Shown: positions 7,512-12,262 of the stretch, piece by piece
Position numbering within the stretch: the stretch's first letter is position 1
How the letters are laid out: each line of letters starts with the position of its first letter
Source: Pirellulales bacterium
GTDB lineage: Bacteria > Planctomycetota > Planctomycetia > Pirellulales > JALHPA01
NCBI GenBank assembly: GCA_022842745.1
Contig: JALHPA010000022.1
Span: forward strand, 1 to 12,262
DNA: 12,262 nt
Reading direction: 5' to 3'
Notes under the pieces: model-generated
What the model saw: the letters and a program-made list of their open reading frames with translations, nothing else
Told to the model about the DNA's origin: nothing
Database searches by the model: none
Position numbers and translations under genes: made by a program

Positions 7512-8708
7512 ATGGATTTATCCATCGCCTCCGCCCTCTCCACCGACGACGATTCCCTCTCCGCCGCCGACTTCGCCGGCGCCCAGATCCAATCCGAACT
7601 GGGCGGCCCGGCCGATCTGGCCATGCTCTTCGTCTCCCCCCACCATGCCGACCAGCTCCAGGCCGTCGCACAGTCCATCTGCCAGCGCCTGGGAACCGAT
7701 CGGCTCTTGGGTTGCACCGGCGAGTCCATCGTCGGCCCCTCCCAGGAAATCGAGGAAGGGCCTGCCCTCGCCCTCTGGGCCGCCCGGCTCCCCTCCACCT
7801 CGGTCGCCACCGCCCGCATCGACTTCGAACAGACCCCCGATGGACCCCTCTTCGCCGGCTGGCCCAGCGAATGGAGCGCCGCCGACTCCGACTCCGGCGC
7901 CCTCCTCCTGCTAGCCGACCCCTTCAGCTTTCCCGCCGACGTCCTCGCCGCCCACCTAAACCAGCAGCCCACTCCCCTCCGCCTGATCGGCGGCATGGCC
8001 AGCGGCGGCTGGGGTCCCGGCAAAAATCGCCTGGTCCTCGGCGAGCAGGTCGCCTCCCAAGGTGCCGTCGCCGCGCTCCTCCAAGGACCGGTCCGCCTCC
8101 GCACCGTCGTCTCCCAAGGCTGCAAACCCGTCGGCCGCCATTTCGTCATCACCAAGGCCGAGCGCAACCTGATCCTCGAACTCAGCGGCCTCCCCGCCAT
8201 GCGCCAACTGCAAAACGTCTACGAGTCCCTCGATCTCCACGATCGCCAGCTCTTCCGCCAGGGCCTCCACGTCGGCCGTGCCATGAGCGAATACCGCGAC
8301 AACTTCCGCCGCGGCGATTTCCTCGTCCGCAATGTCGTCGGCGCCGACCCCAACAGCGGCGCCATCGCCGTCGGAGACTACTTCCGACCCGGCCAAACCG
8401 TCCAATTCCACATCCGGGATCGCGAATCCGCGGACCAAGACTTGCAAGCCCTCCTCCAGCAAGCCCGACACGATGGCGCCTCCCCCGCCGGGGCCCTCCT
8501 CTTCACCTGCAACGGCCGCGGTACCCGACTCTTCGATGTCCCAAATCACGATATCCAATGCTTGGCCTCCGAATTCGGCCCCCTCCCCGCGGCAGGCATC
8601 TTCGCCCAAGGCGAGCTTGGCCCCGTCGGGGGACAAAACTTCCTCCACGGCTTCACCGCCAGCATCGCCCTGTTCGAATCCGCATCCTCCGAACCGGCCC
8701 CCCGCTAG
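7512..8708 (+). CDS. FIST N- and C-domain sensory protein
   Basis: A 398-residue soluble protein made only of the FIST_N domain (about 34-215) and FIST_C domain (about 225-380). FIST domains occur in bacterial signalling proteins and in eukaryotic FBXO22, and are thought to bind small ligands. Visible family features are GCTGE (67-71), RLIGGMASGG (157-166), VSQGCKPVG (200-208), FTCNGRG (331-337), and GIFAQGELGPVGGQNFLHGF (362-381) near the end. No kinase, GGDEF, methyl-accepting or DNA-binding domain is attached, so output must go through another protein or a different activity. It follows the acyl-CoA synthetase gene after 61 bases and is probably the last gene of the fad run. The leader is pyrimidine-rich with no Shine-Dalgarno sequence. 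The ATG at 7512 is the first in frame and puts about 33 residues before the domain. The ligand is unknown. Confidence 0.9.
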   Translation: MDLSIASALSTDDDSLSAADFAGAQIQSELGGPADLAMLFVSPHHADQLQAVAQSICQRLGTDRLLGCTGESIVGPSQEIEEGPALALWAARLPSTSVATARIDFEQTPDGPLFAGWPSEWSAADSDSGALLLLADPFSFPADVLAAHLNQQPTPLRLIGGMASGGWGPGKNRLVLGEQVASQGAVAALLQGPVRLRTVVSQGCKPVGRHFVITKAERNLILELSGLPAMRQLQNVYESLDLHDRQLFRQGLHVGRAMSEYRDNFRRGDFLVRNVVGADPNSGAIAVGDYFRPGQTVQFHIRDRESADQDLQALLQQARHDGASPAGALLFTCNGRGTRLFDVPNHDIQCLASEFGPLPAAGIFAQGELGPVGGQNFLHGFTASIALFESASSEPAPR

Positions 8709-9076
8709 CCTCCCAGCGGGCCATTCCCCGCAGCGTCCGCTTGCACCCCCAAAACCGTCGTCCGCGGCAGCCAACCACCGCAGGCTTCCCCAAGCCACAA
8801 CCCCCAATTCAAAAAAACTACGCCCCCGAATGCCAATATCCCGCCTCCCCCTGCGAACATTAAACATGACGAGGTTCCCCAACGAACCTGCGCCCCATCC
8901 CGGACCCGACGTAACTCATTGCTTAACAAGGATCTGTTGCAAAGCCGGTCGGACCCGCCCCAGCCCGCCCGCCGGGCGACCACGGCCCTCCGCGCCATGC
9001 GGCAATTGCCTCCCCCATGATCGCTTTGCAACCTGCGGACGAACTGGTTAGGCTAAACAGGGACTCTGACATTCTC
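8709..9076. promoter_or_regulatory. Non-coding region upstream of the membrane kinase gene
   Basis: No convincing gene is seen in these 368 bases. Right after the FIST stop is a short hairpin, GCGGG (8716-8720) against CCCGC (8727-8731). It lacks a T run, so it is a weak terminator candidate at best. An imperfect dyad covers 8919-8942: TTGC, two unpaired T, and AACA, against TGTTGCAA, with a 6-base centre. A 5-base GC hairpin lies at 8966-8978. The local AT-richer stretch at about 8805-8935 is the most likely place for a kinase promoter, but no clear -35/-10 pair was found. Confidence 0.4.
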
Positions 9077-11134
9077 ATGAACCTGCGCGCGACCCAACTC
9101 GATTTGGCCGAAACGGCAGGGAGCGGCACTCGGTTTGTCCACGCCAGCGGATCCCGCCCGCTCGATGGATACACCATCAAACGCGGTATCGGCCACGGCG
9201 GTTTCGGCGAGGTCTATTTCGCCGTCAGCGACGCCGGCAAGGAAGTCGCCCTCAAGCTCATCCGCCGCAACCTCGATATTGAAATCCGCGGCGTTACCCA
9301 GTGCTTGAACCTCAAGCACCCCAACCTCCTCGCCCTCTACGACATCAAACAAGGAGAACACGACGAAAACTGGGTCGTCATGGAGTTCGTCTCCGGCGAG
9401 TGCCTCGAAGAAGTCATCGCCGCCCACCCCAATGGAATGCCCCTCCACCGCGTCCTCCATTGGTTCCACGGTATCGCCGCCGGCGTCGCCTACCTCCACG
9501 ATCATGGCGTCGTCCACCGCGACCTCAAGCCCGGCAACATCTTCAGCGACGAAGGCGTCGTAAAGATCGGCGACTACGGCTTGTCCAAATTCATCTCCTG
9601 CAGCCGCCGCAGCGGCCAGACCGGCAGCGTCGGCACCGTTCACTACATGGCCCCCGAGGTCGCCAACGGCCGCTACGGCAAGGAAATCGATATCTACGCC
9701 CTCGGCGTCATCCTCTACGAAATGCTCACTGGCCACGTCCCCTTCGAGGGCGAGAGCATCGGCGAGGTCCTGATGAAGCACCTCACCGCCGAGCCAGATA
9801 CCAACCGGCTCGCCGAACCCTACCGCACCGCCGTCGCGCGGGCCCTGGCCAAAGACCCGGATGTCCGCTTTCACTCCGTGGCCGACATGCTCGCCCTCCT
9901 CCCCCGCATCGAAGGCGCCTGGACCGGTCCCGCCGCCGCTCGCCCCGCAAGCCAACCATTGCCCGACCACAATCGGGAAACCGCGACCGCCGGTTCGACC
10001 GCCGCCCCGCATCGTTTCCACGGGGCCGCCGGCGCCGCGGCGCCGACCCTCCCCCCGTTCTTCGAAGACGAGCCGGTCGCCCGCTTCGTCCGCCAGACCG
10101 TCCTGCAGCTCCGCTCCGCCTGGGCCCATGCCAACCTCGGGCGCAAACAGCGAAACCTCATCAAGATCGTCGCCATCGTCCTCCTGGTATATACCGCCGG
10201 ACTCTGGATCTCCGTGGTCGTCTTCGGAGGCATGCTCTACGGCGTCTACCGGGTCGGTCGCGCCGTGGTGCTCGCATTCCGGGAACCCATTCCCCCCAAC
10301 GATACGAGCGCTCCCTCCAAAGTCACCTCCCCCTATCCAGTAGCGCCGCCCGCTGCCGCCCCGCCCCAGAATGGCGACGCGCTCCACGCTGCCGCTCCCT
10401 CCCCACCCGGCCCCCCGCCGCTCGCGATCAAAAACAACGATCAAAGCACGACCCTGCGCAAATGGCGGCGTAAAGAGCGCCCCGTCCCCGCACTCGTCCT
10501 GGGCACGCCGCGCGATCGCTTCGCCTCCCTCCTCGGCTCGATGCTCATGGCCGCCGTCGTGTCGCTCGTGGCCGCCCTCATGATGGTCATGATCCGCGAT
10601 CACCAGCCCGAGCCAAATCAGCTAGCCTGGTTGGCCTTCGTCGGCACGATCGGCGCCTGGGCCATCCTGATCCCCGCCAAGCTCTGGGAAGGCGCCGCCG
10701 GCGACGCCATGCTCCGCCGCTTTGTCATGCTTATCTTGGGACTCGCCGTCGGCTCGCTCGCCTACGGAATGTACGGACACCTGATGGTCAGTCTCCCCAA
10801 CGAAGTCGACTGGTCCTCCACCCGCCCCTTCCGCGGCGACTCGGACCCCATGTACTACATGAGCGGCGCGCCCCGCTTAATGGCCTTTCTCGCCTATTTC
10901 GGCTTCCTGTTCCTCGTCCCCCGCTGGTGGCGGCAAGCCGACCCCCTCCGCACCACCCGCCTCGGCGTTTTCACCACCGCAGGCATGGTCCTCTGGGCCT
11001 GGATCCTCCACCAGTTCTGGTTCTTCCCCCAACCCTGGGGCGTAATCTCCGCCGCCATCATTTCCGTCGCCGTCCAATTGTCCTCCCGCTGGTCCCCTCC
11101 GGGAAAACAATTCGCCGCGGCGACTTACGAATAA
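9077..11134 (+). CDS. Membrane-anchored Ser/Thr protein kinase with multi-helix C-terminal domain
   Basis: A protein of 685 residues. An in-frame ATG at 9017 would make it 705, and that numbering is used here. I prefer 9077 because MNLRATQLDLAETAGSGTRF resembles the N-terminus I recall for related planctomycete kinases, with a weak AGGGA at 9059-9063. The catalytic domain spans about 50-300: glycine loop GIGHGGFGEV (57-66), VALK with Lys80, HRDLKPGN (167-174, Asp169), metal-binding Asp186 in DYG instead of DFG, and MAPE (211-214). The usual helix-C glutamate position appears to be Gly92, with Glu89 one turn earlier. Helices lie at about 381-422. After a Pro/Ala-rich linker (425-470), further helices lie at about 503-526, 536-556, 568-592, 620-637, 648-669 and 673-690. 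It should phosphorylate Ser/Thr of cytosolic targets and is held at the inner membrane. The C-terminal domain is not one I can name. A membrane protein gene follows after 125 bases. Confidence 0.9.
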   Translation: MNLRATQLDLAETAGSGTRFVHASGSRPLDGYTIKRGIGHGGFGEVYFAVSDAGKEVALKLIRRNLDIEIRGVTQCLNLKHPNLLALYDIKQGEHDENWVVMEFVSGECLEEVIAAHPNGMPLHRVLHWFHGIAAGVAYLHDHGVVHRDLKPGNIFSDEGVVKIGDYGLSKFISCSRRSGQTGSVGTVHYMAPEVANGRYGKEIDIYALGVILYEMLTGHVPFEGESIGEVLMKHLTAEPDTNRLAEPYRTAVARALAKDPDVRFHSVADMLALLPRIEGAWTGPAAARPASQPLPDHNRETATAGSTAAPHRFHGAAGAAAPTLPPFFEDEPVARFVRQTVLQLRSAWAHANLGRKQRNLIKIVAIVLLVYTAGLWISVVVFGGMLYGVYRVGRAVVLAFREPIPPNDTSAPSKVTSPYPVAPPAAAPPQNGDALHAAAPSPPGPPPLAIKNNDQSTTLRKWRRKERPVPALVLGTPRDRFASLLGSMLMAAVVSLVAALMMVMIRDHQPEPNQLAWLAFVGTIGAWAILIPAKLWEGAAGDAMLRRFVMLILGLAVGSLAYGMYGHLMVSLPNEVDWSSTRPFRGDSDPMYYMSGAPRLMAFLAYFGFLFLVPRWWRQADPLRTTRLGVFTTAGMVLWAWILHQFWFFPQPWGVISAAIISVAVQLSSRWSPPGKQFAAATYE

Positions 11135-11259
11135 CATCCGTTGGCCCATTTCCATCCGGCGTGGCCACAACCAACCGGCCTCGTCGTTTTTCAGCCTAGA
11201 CTTCCAACCGCTCAAGCCGGCCCGATCAAAATTTGGACCTCCGCGAACCGAGGCTAATC

Positions 11260-12262
11260 ATGTCCAGTGGACCCTTTTTTGACCCCCGGTTGTCTGGGTT
11301 CGTGGCGGCGCTGTTGCTGATCGGATTGTGCGGCGCCGTTCTTGTCGGTGCCGTTCGAGCGCTGTTCCGTAGCGCCGGCCGTGGCGCGATCACCCCCCTC
11401 CTCGCCTTCTTCGGCATCGCGGCCGCCTTGTTCTTCTTCATCGCCGTCCCCTACGTCTACGTCGCCCGCCAAGGAAACGCGGTCAACCGCCCCATCATTG
11501 GTTGGGAAAGCCAGCCCATCCTGCCGCCCCACTCCGAAGCTCCAGTCACCGTCGCCCCACCATATCCCCAACCCGAGCACGTCACTCGGCCCATGGAACA
11601 TCCCATTCCCGCTGAACATCCCACCGCGGAAGCCGCGCGCGCAGCAATCGCCGCCGCGGGAGCTGCCGCGGCGGACGCGATTGCCCGCGCGGCCGATCCT
11701 TCTCCCGGTCCGACCCCTTCCCCCGCTGAGGTTCCGCCCACGGACGCCTCTTCCAAATCCAATCCTCCCCCAGCAAAACCCGCCGACGGCTTCATACCCC
11801 TCGCCGAAGAGCCGGCCCCCAACTGGATCCTCGCCCCCTCCGACATCGACAACCAGGGCGTCTACCGCGAGACCCTCAGCACCGACCGCCACGCCTCGCA
11901 ACGCGAATGTGAAACCGACCTTGATATCCGCCTCGAAGCCGCCGTCCGCGAACTGGTTCGCAACGACCTGGGTCCCGCGGCCGCGGCCGAAATCCACTTC
12001 GCCCCCGGCTTCATCCGTCGCTCGTATGTCGAAGCCCTGCACTGGGAACGCTCCAATCTCAACCTCGAGTCTTCGGTCGTCCCCATGTACCGCCTCTACG
12101 CCCGCCTGAAAATCGATCGCAAAGCCCGCGATTCATTCGCTCAACTTACTCAAGAGATGGCCAAGGATCGGCGTCTCGTCGAGACCGGAACGCTTTCCGC
12201 CCTCGTCCTCGGCCTCCTCGGACTCGTCTACGGCGTCCTCAAACTGACCGGCAAAAAGCCCA
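11260..12262 (+). CDS. Membrane protein of unknown function (3' end cut by window edge)
   Basis: The frame is open from the ATG at 11260 to the right edge, giving 334 codons. GAGG at 11250-11253, six bases ahead, supports this start. Residues 12-34 and 45-68 are membrane helices. A long Pro/Ala-rich spacer follows (about 85-190), including an Ala-rich run around 122-145 that is low-complexity and probably helical. A folded region follows at about 195-305, with CETDLDIRLEAAVRELV (217-233) and VVPMYRLYARLKIDRKAR (273-290). Another helix at about 309-328 ends in YGVLKLTGKK, a style I know from planctomycete hypothetical proteins that close with a helix and a short LKLD-like tail. Only a short tail is probably missing. 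I recognise no named domain. It follows the kinase gene on the same strand after 125 bases, so it may be a kinase partner or substrate (inference). Confidence 0.85.
   Translation, partial: MSSGPFFDPRLSGFVAALLLIGLCGAVLVGAVRALFRSAGRGAITPLLAFFGIAAALFFFIAVPYVYVARQGNAVNRPIIGWESQPILPPHSEAPVTVAPPYPQPEHVTRPMEHPIPAEHPTAEAARAAIAAAGAAAADAIARAADPSPGPTPSPAEVPPTDASSKSNPPPAKPADGFIPLAEEPAPNWILAPSDIDNQGVYRETLSTDRHASQRECETDLDIRLEAAVRELVRNDLGPAAAAEIHFAPGFIRRSYVEALHWERSNLNLESSVVPMYRLYARLKIDRKARDSFAQLTQEMAKDRRLVETGTLSALVLGLLGLVYGVLKLTGKKP

Noticed and set aside
8705..8860. Possible 51-residue minus-strand protein, Gly-rich and partly hydrophobic, ending at the FIST stop
   Set aside because: No ribosome-binding site and no recognisable motif, and its G-rich codons follow simply from the strand bias. 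It is kept out for lack of support.
11142..11195. Inverted repeat followed by a short T run after the kinase gene, considered as a terminator
   Set aside because: The stem needs a bulge, has a 16-base loop and does not abut the five T residues. The next gene follows closely on the same strand.
11238..11253. CCTC that could pair with the GAGG ribosome-binding site of the last gene
   Set aside because: A 4-base stem with an 8-base loop is too weak to claim translational control.
11625..11700. Ala-rich repeat-like DNA in the last gene
   Set aside because: It is low-complexity coding sequence with no regular repeat unit, not a tandem repeat or a mobile element.

Overview
The window is GC-rich bacterial DNA, most likely from a member of the Planctomycetota. 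I infer this from three things: a Ser/Thr kinase with a multi-helix membrane tail that resembles a kinase family I know from planctomycetes, a DUF6580 membrane domain fused to an SMP-30-type propeller, and a large two-to-three-helix membrane protein of planctomycete style. No rRNA, tRNA, CRISPR array, insertion sequence or phage gene was seen. The plus strand is strongly enriched in C over G along the whole window. Minus-strand genes therefore use G-ending codons and plus-strand genes use C-ending codons.

Left part (1-1715, minus strand): a two-gene unit read right to left. It encodes a DUF4430 lipoprotein (1260-1715) and then a membrane protein with a DUF6580 (ECF-transporter-like) domain joined to an SMP-30/gluconolactonase-like beta-propeller. 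The second gene runs off the left edge. Together they look like an envelope uptake or binding module, possibly for a vitamin-like ligand (inference).

Middle part (1904-8708, plus strand): a closely spaced five-gene run with gaps of 51 to 78 bases. In order it encodes a FadB-type enoyl-CoA hydratase/3-hydroxyacyl-CoA dehydrogenase, a FadA-type thiolase, a small very basic protein of unknown role, a long-chain acyl-CoA synthetase and a FIST-domain sensory protein. The synthetase activates fatty acids. FadB and FadA carry out the last three steps of each beta-oxidation cycle. The acyl-CoA dehydrogenase needed for the first step is not here. The FIST and small basic proteins are candidates for sensing or regulation.

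Right part (8709-12262, plus strand): a roughly 370-base non-coding stretch leads into a Ser/Thr protein kinase with an N-terminal catalytic domain and about six or seven membrane helices. It is followed by a membrane protein of unknown function, cut by the right edge. The two probably form a membrane signalling pair (inference). The two minus-strand genes and the fad run diverge from a 188-base region that must hold both sets of promoters.
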